A stretch of 64,000 nt of DNA from Kaistia sp. 32K (GTDB lineage Bacteria; Pseudomonadota; Alphaproteobacteria; Rhizobiales; Kaistiaceae). Each line of letters starts with the position of its first letter. Positions within the stretch are counted from its first letter, which is position 1. Positions 43,693 through 52,978 of the stretch are shown in pieces. Below the pieces are notes generated by a model, which was not told the DNA's origin, did not search any database, and worked only from the letters and a program-made list of their open reading frames with translations. Both the position numbers and the translations under genes were made by a program. The DNA lies in NCBI RefSeq assembly GCF_016629525.1, contig NZ_AP024269.1, positions 4,104,001-4,168,000 of the forward strand, written 5' to 3'.

Positions 43693-44892
43693 TTAGTTTG
43701 ACGCGATAATTACCGGGATTGACAGCGGCGCGCGCCGAGTCATGACCTCGCATCCGCTTTCGGTCACGACGACATCCTCCTCGTGAACCATGAGCTTGAC
43801 CGATCCGTCATAGTGGCTCTCATAGAGGGTGCTCGGCTCGATATTCAGCGTCATCCCCGGCACCAGGACGGTTTCGTCGAGCGGAGAGATAGAGGGCAGC
43901 TCTGTGGTCGTTAGACCCATCGAATGACCCATGCGTCCGAAGCTGTTGGTCGTCCCGGCGCCCTTCGCACGCACGATGACATCGTTCATCTCGCGCCAGA
44001 CATGACTTGCGGTAACCCCGGGCTTGACCGCCTTGATACCAGCCTCCGTCGCCTCCCAGATCAGCTCGTAGGCCTTGGCGGTCGCGGGATCCACGGATCC
44101 GAAAGCGAAGTGCCGATTAAAGTCGCACCAATAGAAATCGACCGTGCAGCCGGCATCGATGAACAGGATGTCGCCTGCGCCCAGTTGACGCTGCGTCGGC
44201 CCCGCAAATGTACGGAAATGGCCGCCCCTGCCGGAGATTCCGGTGATCTTGGGCGTCTTGTCGATGCCTCGTTCGAAACAGAGCGCCTCGAGCTTCCGAC
44301 AGGCTTCGACTTCCGTGTCGCCAAGGCGCAACTCACCGGGCAGCGCAGCAAAGCCGCTCGAGACAATCTGGCAGGCCGTACGAATGCGCGCGAGCTCGGC
44401 GGTCGATTTGATCTGTTTGACCGGAAGAAACACCGGCACTTGCCCGTCGACGAACTGACGTTCACCAATCAGGCCCGAAATGCGCATGAAGTCGGCGAGC
44501 GGCAGGCCAAGCCGGGATTCCGGCCCCATCTCGATGCCAATCCTGGACTGGTCCGAGGTCAGATCGCAGATAGCACTGACGATAGCAGAGACGCCTTCAT
44601 CGGCGGGATTGGGGCCCGGCCAGGATCTCACCTCGGTCACCCACGTGGTATCGACCAGAGCCTGGTCGATACCACGTGCAACAAGTCCGACAGGCTTTCC
44701 CTTCGCCGGGATCAGAATGCAGCGTGGCCTGGTCGTCTGATACGGGCTTTGCCCAATATCGCCCGTGAAATACCGGAAATTATACTCCGACGTTGCCAGA
44801 ACTGCATCGAGCCCAGCCTTTGCCATTAGATCCTGTGCGCGATGAACCCGGGCCTCGTATTCCCTATGCGCAATGGGCGGAAGAGTAGCCAT
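43693..44892 (-). CDS. M24 family hydrolase paralogue 3
   Basis: 399 residues, more distant from paralogues 1 and 2 but clearly of the same subfamily (ATSEYNFRYFTGDI near the N-terminus). All metal ligands are intact: Asp pair in FIDAGC...CDFNRHF, His in RMGHSMGL, Glu in NIEPSTLYE and HEEDVVV. The ATG at 44892 begins MATLPPIAHREYEARV; a TTG 14 codons upstream is less likely. It lies between the transporter ATPase and the M20 amidohydrolase, so uptake and two hydrolysis steps are encoded together. Confidence 0.92.
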   Translation of the reverse strand: MATLPPIAHREYEARVHRAQDLMAKAGLDAVLATSEYNFRYFTGDIGQSPYQTTRPRCILIPAKGKPVGLVARGIDQALVDTTWVTEVRSWPGPNPADEGVSAIVSAICDLTSDQSRIGIEMGPESRLGLPLADFMRISGLIGERQFVDGQVPVFLPVKQIKSTAELARIRTACQIVSSGFAALPGELRLGDTEVEACRKLEALCFERGIDKTPKITGISGRGGHFRTFAGPTQRQLGAGDILFIDAGCTVDFYWCDFNRHFAFGSVDPATAKAYELIWEATEAGIKAVKPGVTASHVWREMNDVIVRAKGAGTTNSFGRMGHSMGLTTTELPSISPLDETVLVPGMTLNIEPSTLYESHYDGSVKLMVHEEDVVVTESGCEVMTRRAPLSIPVIIASN

Positions 44893-44994
44893 TTCGGAAT
44901 TGCCTTGTCTGGTTGCAGCCCCTGCCTCGCGCAAGATGTCAGCTCTCGCCCGAGCATGGTGGGGACATTCCCTGGGCTAAGAACCCCGCGCCGA

Positions 44995-46041
44995 TCAGAG
45001 CAGCTGCTCGGCCGGCACCGCGATCAGGTCGTTCAGCCTGAACGAGACCATTACCCGGTCGCCTGTGACCGGCAGCGCAGAGCTGTTCGAGGCGTGCAGC
45101 GCGGTAAACGGGGCACCGTTCAAAGTGGACCAGATCTGGACATGAGGACCGAGGAACTCGGTCGCCTCGACGACGATGTCGAAGCTGAGATGGTCGTCTC
45201 CCACGATATCGGGGCCGCCGACGATGATGTTCTCCGGCCTCACCCCGACGAGCTTGCCTGGATGGCGGCTGAGCAGCCGTGAGAAGGCCGCACCATCGTC
45301 GCGCTCGGCCGACGGCGGGTTCAGCCAATTCATCTTTCCGATGAACTCCGCGGTAAACCGATCGCGGGGCGCCTGGTATACCTGCCGGGGAACGTCATCC
45401 TGAATGACGCGCCCCTCATTCATTACGATCACCCGATCGGCTAGGCTCATCGCCTCCTGCTGATCATGCGTGACGATGATCGTCGTGACCCCCGAGGCGT
45501 CAATGATCTGCCGGATCTCGTGCCGGAGGTTGTCCCTCAGCTTGGCATCCAGATTCGACAGAGGTTCGTCGAGCAGTAGGACATCAGGACGCGTCACGAG
45601 AGCTCGCGCCAAGGCGACGCGCTGCTGCTGCCCCCCACTCAACTGGCTAGGAAAGCGGGCTTCATAGCCCTGGAGCTTCACGATCCCGAGCACCGCGTGA
45701 ATGCGCTCTGCCACTTCAGCCTCCGGGATCGATCGAAAGCGCAGTCCGTAGGCGATGTTCTTCTGCACCGTCATGTGCGGGAAGAGGGCATAGTCTTGGA
45801 AAACGATACCGATATTGCGCTCATAGGGACGCTTCCTGGTGACGTCAGCTCCGGCGATGCTGATCGTTCCGGCATCAGGAAATTCGAGCCCCGCTACGAT
45901 CCGAAGCGTGGAGGTCTTTCCGCAGCCGCTCGGCCCCAGAAGCGCGACGCACTCGCCCCGCTCAGCCTCGAATGAAACATCCGCCACAGCGAGCGTCTTC
46001 TCGAAGCGCTTCTGCAAACCGCTGACACTGAGAGTCTTCAT
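44995..46041 (-). CDS. PotA-like ABC transporter ATP-binding protein
   Basis: 348 residues. Walker A GPSGCGKTS (about residues 36-44), Q-loop VFQDYALFPHMTV, LSGGQQQRVALARAL, Walker B VLLLDEPLSNLD and switch His VTHDQ are all intact. A C-terminal TOBE_2 domain (GVRPENI) follows. This is the polyamine/thiamine/Fe3+ importer class. It is 6 bases from the PotC-like permease, in an operon with two permeases and probably M24 paralogue 3 and the M20 gene. Confidence 0.94.
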   Translation of the reverse strand: MKTLSVSGLQKRFEKTLAVADVSFEAERGECVALLGPSGCGKTSTLRIVAGLEFPDAGTISIAGADVTRKRPYERNIGIVFQDYALFPHMTVQKNIAYGLRFRSIPEAEVAERIHAVLGIVKLQGYEARFPSQLSGGQQQRVALARALVTRPDVLLLDEPLSNLDAKLRDNLRHEIRQIIDASGVTTIIVTHDQQEAMSLADRVIVMNEGRVIQDDVPRQVYQAPRDRFTAEFIGKMNWLNPPSAERDDGAAFSRLLSRHPGKLVGVRPENIIVGGPDIVGDDHLSFDIVVEATEFLGPHVQIWSTLNGAPFTALHASNSSALPVTGDRVMVSFRLNDLIAVPAEQLL

Positions 46042-46047
46042 TCTTGT

Positions 46048-46872
46048 TCAACCCTTGACTGAACCACCCGACCCGACGACGCGGTCGAGTCCGATGAATT
46101 TTTGCATGACGATGACGAGGAGCCCGGAGATCACAATGAGCGCGACGGAGGCCGCGGCGATTTCCGGGTTGAACGTGTCGCGCATGGAGCTGAACAACGC
46201 CGTCGAGAACGTGTACGTGCGCGCATCGATAAGGAAGATGCTGAGGGTTACCTCCTCCAGGGACAAAGCGAAGGCGAGAACCAGGCTCGCAGCGACGCCC
46301 GGTCGAGCGAGCGGCAAGAGGATGTCGATCACCGCCCGGGTCTCGTTCGCCCCCAACGTCGCCGCAGCCTCGAGCAGCGATTTCCTGACGCCGAACACCG
46401 CTCCGCAGATGGCTCGAAAGCCAAAGGGCAGCGTCACGATCAGATGGCCGAGAATTAGGCGCAAGACCGTATTTTCGATACCGATCAGCGACAGGAAGAG
46501 CAGCAGACCGAACCCCACCACCATATGGGGAACGATGAAGGGCAACGAAATCACCGACTCGACTGCCCCGCGCAGCCGCGGCGGCGCCCGATAGATTCCG
46601 ATCGCGGCGAGGAGCGAAATCAGCGTCACCAGTACCGATGTCGCCATTGCCAGCATCAAGCTGACCTTCAGACCCTCGAGGAGATGGCCGTTGGAGAAAA
46701 GCCGCTCGAACCACTTGAGCGAGATCCCCGGCGGCGGGAAGTTGAGCACCAGGTCTCGGGGATCCAGGGACAGCGACAAGGTGATCAGGATCGGCGCGAT
46801 CAAGAAGATCATGACCGCGATGAGCGCAAGCCGATAAGCGCCAAGCGCGACGACATCGAAAATAGCCTTCAT
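46048..46872 (-). CDS. PotC-like ABC transporter permease
   Basis: 274 residues, six membrane segments. The EAA-type loop is seen as EAAATLGANETRAVIDILLPLARPG (about residues 168-192). The start overlaps the preceding permease stop by 4 bases. It forms the inner-membrane channel with the PotB-like partner for a cationic or amide-type substrate, which is not determined. Confidence 0.92.
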   Translation of the reverse strand: MKAIFDVVALGAYRLALIAVMIFLIAPILITLSLSLDPRDLVLNFPPPGISLKWFERLFSNGHLLEGLKVSLMLAMATSVLVTLISLLAAIGIYRAPPRLRGAVESVISLPFIVPHMVVGFGLLLFLSLIGIENTVLRLILGHLIVTLPFGFRAICGAVFGVRKSLLEAAATLGANETRAVIDILLPLARPGVAASLVLAFALSLEEVTLSIFLIDARTYTFSTALFSSMRDTFNPEIAAASVALIVISGLLVIVMQKFIGLDRVVGSGGSVKG

Positions 46873-47723
46873 GCCAACCCTCCCCCGATGCGACGGCGCA
46901 GGTATCGGGCGACAAAGGAGCTGAGCGCGATGATCCCGATCGAGATACAGAACAGGGTGATCGACAGGGCCGCGCCCGACGGATAATTCGGAACCTCGGA
47001 GAAACGCTGATAGATCAGCGTGGTAATGGTCGTCACGAGGCCGCGGCCGATGATCACCGGCACAGAAAACGCGCTGGCTGCGAGCGCAAAGCTCATCAGC
47101 AAGACGGCCACGATGCCGGGAGCCGCCAGAGGCAGGAAGATCCCGCCGAAGGCTTGAACGCGGGAAGCGCCCAGCGATTGCGCCGCCTCGCTCAGGCGCC
47201 GGTCGATGCTGGCCAGATACCCCACCATTGTGAGGGTCGCGATGGGGGCGATGTAGTGCACGATACCCGCGATGACGATGAACTGCAGATAGGCAAATTC
47301 ATTGCCGCGAATACCGAACATCTGCCTGAAGATTCCGAGTACCCCGTAGTTGCCAAAAGCAAGCGCGAGACTGAATACGCGCGCGATCCCGATGAACATC
47401 AAAGCAACGACTAGCGTCAGGACTATGACGCGCATCGTCTTTCCTGCCTCTCTCACCAGGTAGTGGGCAATCAAAAATCCGATCGCGGTACTGACTACGG
47501 CTGAAATCGCGCTAATACGGAGCGTGTCCGTCAGAAACAGGAGATATGACGACTGCCATAGCTCTGTATAATTATCCAAAGTGAACGTTGGTGCGCTGGA
47601 TAAACGACCCGGAATAAAAGTCCTAACGCTTTCAAATAACAAATATATCATCGGACCTCCCAGCAAAACGATCGTTGCTAAGATTGCCGGAGATATCAAA
47701 AAGGACTGCTTGTTCGTCCCCAC
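46869..47723 (-). CDS. PotB-like ABC transporter permease
   Basis: 284 residues, six membrane segments and an EAA loop (EAAQSLGASRVQAFGGIFLPLAAPG). It is the first gene of the minus-strand transporter operon. Its upstream region (47724-48106) carries two CGGTCA tandem repeats and is shared with the divergent flavoprotein operon, pointing to common control. Confidence 0.92.
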   Translation of the reverse strand: MGTNKQSFLISPAILATIVLLGGPMIYLLFESVRTFIPGRLSSAPTFTLDNYTELWQSSYLLFLTDTLRISAISAVVSTAIGFLIAHYLVREAGKTMRVIVLTLVVALMFIGIARVFSLALAFGNYGVLGIFRQMFGIRGNEFAYLQFIVIAGIVHYIAPIATLTMVGYLASIDRRLSEAAQSLGASRVQAFGGIFLPLAAPGIVAVLLMSFALAASAFSVPVIIGRGLVTTITTLIYQRFSEVPNYPSGAALSITLFCISIGIIALSSFVARYLRRRIGGGLA

Positions 47724-47924
47724 CGTTTTACGCTCCCTACTATAGTTCAGACCACACCTGGAATCTTCAACTTGCTTGGTTTCTCCGAATTTTAGCTACT
47801 CGGATTTTTGCTGATTTCCGCCACCGGTTACTCACTAGCCCACGATCGCTTCCAGGCACTGCCGTCGCCCGACAACCGCTTGCGAGCCCTGCCCGGCTGG
47901 AATGCGTGGCGACCAAAATGCACA

Positions 47925-47942
47925 TTCGGTCAACAAACGTCA
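47925..47942. promoter_or_regulatory. Tandem repeat site 4, overlapping an inverted repeat
   Basis: TTCGGTCA-AC-AAACGTCA keeps the 10-bp phase with a weaker second half. It overlaps GGTCAACA/TGTTGACC arms (47928-47951, 8-base spacer). It lies about 200 bases upstream of the PotB-like gene. Confidence 0.5.
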
Positions 47943-48064
47943 ATGTTGACCCTGCACATATTTTCCGCCCCACCCCGTGACAATGGCGAAAAATTGGCCT
48001 TTTCGCCCGTCATATCGCTTTGAAATCGATTCTGGGAATTGACAATAGGGCCGACGAAGCCATA

Positions 48065-48082
48065 TTCGGTCACATTCGGTCA
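48065..48082. promoter_or_regulatory. Tandem direct repeat site 5 (CGGTCA, 10-bp period)
   Basis: TTCGGTCA-CA-TTCGGTCA, a perfect pair ending 24 bases before the TTG start of the flavoprotein gene at 48107. A bound protein here would block the promoter or early transcription. Confidence 0.6.
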
Positions 48083-48106
48083 TAGCAGGATCAGCCGAGG
48101 GAAATT

Positions 48107-49486
48107 TTGTTCTGTTCCAATTCCTACGACGTGGCGATCATTGGCGGCGGTGTGGTGGGCTGTGCTCTCGCACGACGCTTCAGCCTGCAAGGCGCCCAGG
48201 TCATCCTTCTGGAGAAGGGGCGCGACATCCTAGTTGGCGCCAGTAAGGGCAATAGTGGCCTGCTTCATACCGGCTTCGATGCGCCTTCCGGGAGCCTCGA
48301 ACTTAAGTGCGTTCAAGCGGGGTATCGCGAATATATGGAGATTCGAGAGGAGCTAGCCCTCCCCGTCCTCCGCACGGACGCTGTCATGGTAGCGTGGACC
48401 GAAGCCGACGAGGCAAAGCTCGTTGGCATCGCGCAGAAGGGGCGCGAGAACGGGGTTGATGTAGCCCCTCTAACCGCCACCGAAGTTCTCGAGCACGAGC
48501 CGCATCTGGACCACTCCCTTCGCGCAGGCCTTCTCGTCCGCGGCGAACATGTCGTCGACCCTTGGTCTGCCCCGTTAGCCTATGTCCGCCAGGCAATTGG
48601 GCTCGGCGCGCATGTTGTGTTCAATGCAGAGGTTACCGGCGGCTCGTTCGATGGCACGTGGACGCTGTCCACAAAGCAAGGCGAGGTGCGCGCCAACGCC
48701 GTCGTCAATGCGGCGGGCCTTTTCGGAGATCAGGTTGAGCGGCTGCTGCTTGGCGAGAGCAGCTTTATGATTAAGCCCCGCAAGGGACAGTTTGTCGTTT
48801 TTGACAAGGCCGCAGCTCGCTATCTGCGCGGCATAGTCCTGCCAGTGCCGAGCGAGCGCACCAAGGGTGTGGTTTTGGCGCCGACGATCTTCGGAAATGT
48901 GCTTATCGGCCCCACGGCCGAAGAGCAGGACGAGCGCGACAGAGCAACGGTCACACAAGATGCCCTTGAGACTCTGATTGATAGGGCAGTCGCAATGCTG
49001 CCTCCGCTTAAGGACATGCCTGTAACCGCGACATATGCTGGATTGCGACCAGCCTCCGAACGTTCAGAGTATCGCGTGTCGTGCAGGCCTGCCGATAAAT
49101 GGATTACAATTGGAGGGATACGCTCTACGGGACTGACCTCAGCCTTGGGCCTGGCGCAACACGCTTACGAACTCTATCAAACCTTCGGACCGGCCCACAC
49201 CCCGCCAGCTCACAGCTGCGCTCCCAAGATGCTCAACCTGGCCGAGCACGCGCCTCGCGATTGGGCTTTGGCAGGCGGAGAGATCGTTTGCCATTGCGAA
49301 CTTGTCACGCGGCGCGAGATCGAGCTGGCGCTCGCATCCAATCCCGCCCCAAACGATCTGACAGGCCTCAAACGCCGGACCCGAGTCACCATGGGGCGTT
49401 GCCAAGGTTTCTACTGCATGGGGAGATTGGCCGAATTGACCGAAGGACGACTGGAGAACACCGTATCGATCGGAGCCGTGAAGTGA
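48107..49486 (+). CDS. FAD-dependent oxidoreductase with BFD-like [2Fe-2S] domain (GlpA-like)
   Basis: 459 residues. The dinucleotide-binding motif GGGVVGCALAR is at about residues 14-24 and a DAO fold follows (SGLLHTGFD, NAAGLFGD, GLRPASE). The C-terminal region has CHC and CQGFYC cysteine pairs, a BFD-like [2Fe-2S] domain. This architecture is that of GlpA, the anaerobic glycerol-3-phosphate dehydrogenase large subunit, and of related hydroxyacid/opine-type oxidases. The start is TTG with GAGGGA 5 bases upstream. The next gene overlaps by 4 bases. The substrate is not fixed. Confidence 0.9.
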   Translation: MFCSNSYDVAIIGGGVVGCALARRFSLQGAQVILLEKGRDILVGASKGNSGLLHTGFDAPSGSLELKCVQAGYREYMEIREELALPVLRTDAVMVAWTEADEAKLVGIAQKGRENGVDVAPLTATEVLEHEPHLDHSLRAGLLVRGEHVVDPWSAPLAYVRQAIGLGAHVVFNAEVTGGSFDGTWTLSTKQGEVRANAVVNAAGLFGDQVERLLLGESSFMIKPRKGQFVVFDKAAARYLRGIVLPVPSERTKGVVLAPTIFGNVLIGPTAEEQDERDRATVTQDALETLIDRAVAMLPPLKDMPVTATYAGLRPASERSEYRVSCRPADKWITIGGIRSTGLTSALGLAQHAYELYQTFGPAHTPPAHSCAPKMLNLAEHAPRDWALAGGEIVCHCELVTRREIELALASNPAPNDLTGLKRRTRVTMGRCQGFYCMGRLAELTEGRLENTVSIGAVK

Positions 49487-50745
49487 GCGGTTCTGCGGAT
49501 GCGGATATTGTCGTAGTCGGAAGCGGCCCATCGGGCTTAGGGGCGGCGATCGCCCTGCGCTCGCGCGGGTTCGAAAAAATTGTCGTGTTGGATCGCGAAC
49601 CTGTTGCTGGCGGCATCCCGCGGCATTGCGAGCACCCGACCTGGGGTATCCGGGAGTTCGGATGGCCAATGAAGGGATCCCAGTTCGCGCGCCGTCTGGT
49701 TGCCCGCGCCACGAAAATGGGAATCGAGATCCGAACCCTGACAACTGTCGTTGCCCTCCGGCCGGGCGGCACTCTGGACATCACCGATGAAGGTGGCACC
49801 CGCTCGATCCAGGCACGCCGGATCATTTTGGCCAATGGGGCACGCGAAACCCCGCGCTCTGCGCGCCTCGTCTCGGGGGACAGGCCGCTCGGAATCTTGA
49901 ACGTTGGCGCGCTGCAGTCGCTAATCTACCTGAAGCAGCTGAAGCCGTTTGAACGTCCCTTGATCGTCGGGACCGAACTGGTCAGCCTGTCGGCCCTCAA
50001 TACCTGCATCAAGAACGGCATCAAACCCGTTGCTATGATCGAGGCAAGGGCTCGGCCGGTCGCTCGATGGCCGCTGTCACTTTATCCCCGGCTGGAGCGG
50101 GTTCCTTTCTACCTGGGTACTCAGCTGCTTGAGATTCAGGGACGCGACCGCGTCGAGCGTGTGAAGCTTCTTGGTCCCGATAAAGTACCATTTGAGCTCG
50201 AATGTGATGGGGTACTTTTCACAGGGGGGTTCACTCCGGAAACGGGGATCATTCGCAACAGCCACCTTGCCTTTGACGCTCGCAGTCGAGGTCCGATGGT
50301 TGACCAATACGGGCGCTGCTCCGACCCCAGTATTTATGCCGCCGGAAATGTGCTGCGCCCAATCGAGACCGGTAGTTGGTGCTACCGTGAGGGCCTGCGA
50401 ACGGGGCATACAGTTGCCGACGATTTAGAAGGAAAACTGCCCCAAGCGCTGCGCACCGTGCCGATCGAAATTGGCGACGGCATCTCCTATGCGATCCCCG
50501 GCCAGATAGCGCTGGCGGGTGATCGGCTCGACGCGCATATCCAGCTACGCGTCCAACGCGCCGTTGCTGGCTCCGTCATCGTCGAAGCGGGTGAGGACGT
50601 TATCCTCAGACGCCGGTTGTTGACCCGGCCAGAACGCAGAATTGTCCTGAAACTGAAAGAGGCTTCGGTTCCGCAGAATTGCAGCAGGTTGCATGTCGGC
50701 CTCAAGCTAGGTCACATGAGATTTTTGTCGAGATTGGCTCCCTGA
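49483..50745 (+). CDS. NAD(P)/FAD-dependent oxidoreductase (GlpB/HcnA-like partner)
   Basis: 420 residues. GSGPSGLGAAIALRSRG (about residues 12-28) binds the ADP part; GGIPRHCEHP and a late YAAGNVLRPIETG, with the second FAD-binding stretch, define the pyridine nucleotide-disulfide oxidoreductase fold. The GTG at 49483 lies within the end of the GlpA-like gene and has GGAG upstream. Such pairs form dehydrogenase complexes with a [2Fe-2S] domain passing electrons. It overlaps the kinase gene by one base. Confidence 0.88.
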   Translation: MSGSADADIVVVGSGPSGLGAAIALRSRGFEKIVVLDREPVAGGIPRHCEHPTWGIREFGWPMKGSQFARRLVARATKMGIEIRTLTTVVALRPGGTLDITDEGGTRSIQARRIILANGARETPRSARLVSGDRPLGILNVGALQSLIYLKQLKPFERPLIVGTELVSLSALNTCIKNGIKPVAMIEARARPVARWPLSLYPRLERVPFYLGTQLLEIQGRDRVERVKLLGPDKVPFELECDGVLFTGGFTPETGIIRNSHLAFDARSRGPMVDQYGRCSDPSIYAAGNVLRPIETGSWCYREGLRTGHTVADDLEGKLPQALRTVPIEIGDGISYAIPGQIALAGDRLDAHIQLRVQRAVAGSVIVEAGEDVILRRRLLTRPERRIVLKLKEASVPQNCSRLHVGLKLGHMRFLSRLAP

Positions 50746-52160
50746 TGAGAGTTGCGGCCATTGATCAAGGGACTACCAGCACACGGGTTCTTGTGTTGGA
50801 GGGTGGTGACTGCCGTGTCGTTTCGACGAAGACTCATGGTCAGTTCTGGCCAAGGATGTCTTGGGTAGAGCAGGATGCTGAGGAAATTCTCGCGAATATC
50901 CGCTGGTGCCTAGAGGCCGCTGGGCCTGTCGACGCCATCGCCATTGCAAACCAAGGCGAAAGCTGCCTTGCGTGGGATGCAGTGACGGGAGAACCGCTAT
51001 CTCGCGTAATTTCCTGGCAAGACAGTCGGACAGCTGGTTGGATCCAACAACTCAAGAATGCGGGTGGTGAAGACACCACCCTCTCGCGCGCTGGACTGCC
51101 GCTGGACGCCTATTTCGCAGCCTCGAAGCTCGCATGGCTCTTGAAAAATAACGACGCCGTTCAGACCGCGATGAAAAAGGGCCGCCTTCGTCTCGGCACC
51201 ACTGACGCGTTTTTTCTCGATCGGCTCACGGGTCGATTTTCAACTGACGTTACCACTGCATCGCGCACGTCACTGATGAATCTCGCGACGTGTGAATGGG
51301 ATCCGGAGCTCTGCGCTCTGTTCGATATTCCCATCGACCTTTTGCCGAAAATCCAACCGACCGCCTCCAATTTCGGCGAGATCAATGGCGTTCCGGTACT
51401 GACTTCGATCGTCGATCAGCAGGCGTCACTATACGGGCACGGATGTCGTGACCCGGGCGACATGAAGATTACATTTGGGACGGGCGCTTTCGCCCTCGCT
51501 CTTACCGGCACCGCCCCGATAGATACGAAAGGCTCCGGCGCTCTTTCCACCGTCGCGTGGCAGACCCCTGCCGGAGCGATGTATGCGATCGACGGCGGCG
51601 TCTACGACGCCGGTGCTGCCGTGGATTGGCTAAGGCGAATATCGCTATTCGACAGCGTAGACGACGTTTGCAGCTTTCCCAATGCGACAGCGATCGAAAG
51701 AGACCTGGTTTTCGTTCCCGCGCTCTCCGGCCGGGGCAGCCCGCATTGGGATCGAAGCGGCGCTGCACTTTGGCTCGGAATGACAAGCGCAACAACGCGT
51801 TCGGACCTCTGTCAAGCAGCGCTGGAGGGCATCGCATTGCGCACCGTCGAACTGACGAACGCGATTGACAGCCTCATGTCGGTGCGAGCTCATATTTCGG
51901 TGGACGGAGGCCTTTCCCAAAACGCCTACTTTGTGCAGTTCCTCGCAGACGCGAGCGGTCGTGAGGTTTGGACCTATGACATGCCGGAGCTGACAGGTTT
52001 CGGCGCTGCGGCAATGGCACTCGATGCGCTAACAGGAAATGTGACGCCCCCACTCGCCCCATCGCGCAAATGGCGACCGCAACGTGATGGCAGGAGCTGG
52101 CTATCGCGTTTTGCCAATGCAGTGGCACGGGCTAAAGGGTGGCGCGGAACCATGGGGTAA
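50745..52160 (+). CDS. FGGY family carbohydrate kinase, glycerol kinase-like
   Basis: 471 residues. AAIDQGTTSTRVLVLEG opens the first ATP-binding domain; SWQDSRT, TFGTGAFALALTG, a GRGSPHWD segment and VDGGLSQNAYFVQFLAD are FGGY landmarks, closest to glycerol kinase. The canonical glycerol kinase length is about 500, so it is slightly short. The ATG at 50745 overlaps the previous stop (TGATG). It would phosphorylate a glycerol-like polyol produced or used by the flavoprotein pair. A tetritol or other polyol is possible. Confidence 0.88.
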   Translation: MRVAAIDQGTTSTRVLVLEGGDCRVVSTKTHGQFWPRMSWVEQDAEEILANIRWCLEAAGPVDAIAIANQGESCLAWDAVTGEPLSRVISWQDSRTAGWIQQLKNAGGEDTTLSRAGLPLDAYFAASKLAWLLKNNDAVQTAMKKGRLRLGTTDAFFLDRLTGRFSTDVTTASRTSLMNLATCEWDPELCALFDIPIDLLPKIQPTASNFGEINGVPVLTSIVDQQASLYGHGCRDPGDMKITFGTGAFALALTGTAPIDTKGSGALSTVAWQTPAGAMYAIDGGVYDAGAAVDWLRRISLFDSVDDVCSFPNATAIERDLVFVPALSGRGSPHWDRSGAALWLGMTSATTRSDLCQAALEGIALRTVELTNAIDSLMSVRAHISVDGGLSQNAYFVQFLADASGREVWTYDMPELTGFGAAAMALDALTGNVTPPLAPSRKWRPQRDGRSWLSRFANAVARAKGWRGTMG

Positions 52161-52167
52161 CTGGACG

Positions 52168-52932
52168 ATGATGCCAGAACAACGAAGAGCTGCAATCCTC
52201 GCGTTGGCGATTCAGGAAGAATCGCTAACGGTTGAGGATTTTGCAAAGCGGTTAGGCGTTTCGAAAGAGACGATACGCCGAGATTTGCGGCGTCTGGACC
52301 GCGCTGGTCAGCTACGCCGAATTCATGGAGGCGCGCTCGCGCCACAAACAGGTCATGAGGCAGATCTAGCCGAACGACTCGTTCAGAATCCCCACCTCAA
52401 ATCCCGTATCGCTTCGGTGGCCGCGCCACTTTTCTCCTCGCGTGACACCCTTATGATCGACGCAGGGACAACTACGGTTGCCTTCGCCTCAGAAATTGCC
52501 AAGTTCGATCACCTTGGCATTGTCACCAACTCGATCGAGATAGCCCAGACGCTTTGGGCCGGTCCCGGCAAGAATCCAGTCGTGGTCATTGGCGGTTCGT
52601 TCCGAGGCGATCGCTCAGAAATCACCGGACCATTCGCAATCGAACATATTGAGCAGTTCAGCGTGGACCACGTGATTTTAACCGTCGGCGCAATCGACTT
52701 GGAAAGTGGCGCCGTCATGGACTTCGATATCGACGAAGCAATGATTGCCAAAGCGATGATCAAGCGCGCGCACTCTGTCACCATTTTGGCGGATCACACG
52801 AAATTCAACAAACGCGCCATGGCAACGGTCTGCGATCTTTCGATCGTCGATCGAATTATTACAGACGATTCTCTCGACACGAGATCAAGGCGAAAAATCA
52901 GCCACTATGGTGTCGAGCTCATCCTCAGTTGA
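52168..52932 (+). CDS. DeoR family transcriptional regulator
   Basis: 254 residues. The HTH at about residues 18-42 (LTVEDFAKRLGVSKETIRRDL) and the DRAGQLRRIHGGA linker are typical DeoR; the sensor domain has MIDAGTTTVAFA and ILADHTKF, the sugar-phosphate-binding motifs of the GlpR group. It is 7 bases after the kinase gene. It is the only DeoR protein in the window and the best candidate for the CGGTCA tandem repeats. The effector is probably a phosphorylated product of the kinase. Confidence 0.92.
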   Translation: MMPEQRRAAILALAIQEESLTVEDFAKRLGVSKETIRRDLRRLDRAGQLRRIHGGALAPQTGHEADLAERLVQNPHLKSRIASVAAPLFSSRDTLMIDAGTTTVAFASEIAKFDHLGIVTNSIEIAQTLWAGPGKNPVVVIGGSFRGDRSEITGPFAIEHIEQFSVDHVILTVGAIDLESGAVMDFDIDEAMIAKAMIKRAHSVTILADHTKFNKRAMATVCDLSIVDRIITDDSLDTRSRRKISHYGVELILS

Positions 52933-52978
52933 GCGAAATCCGAATTAATTAGCTATATATCCGGGACGGATTTATTAA

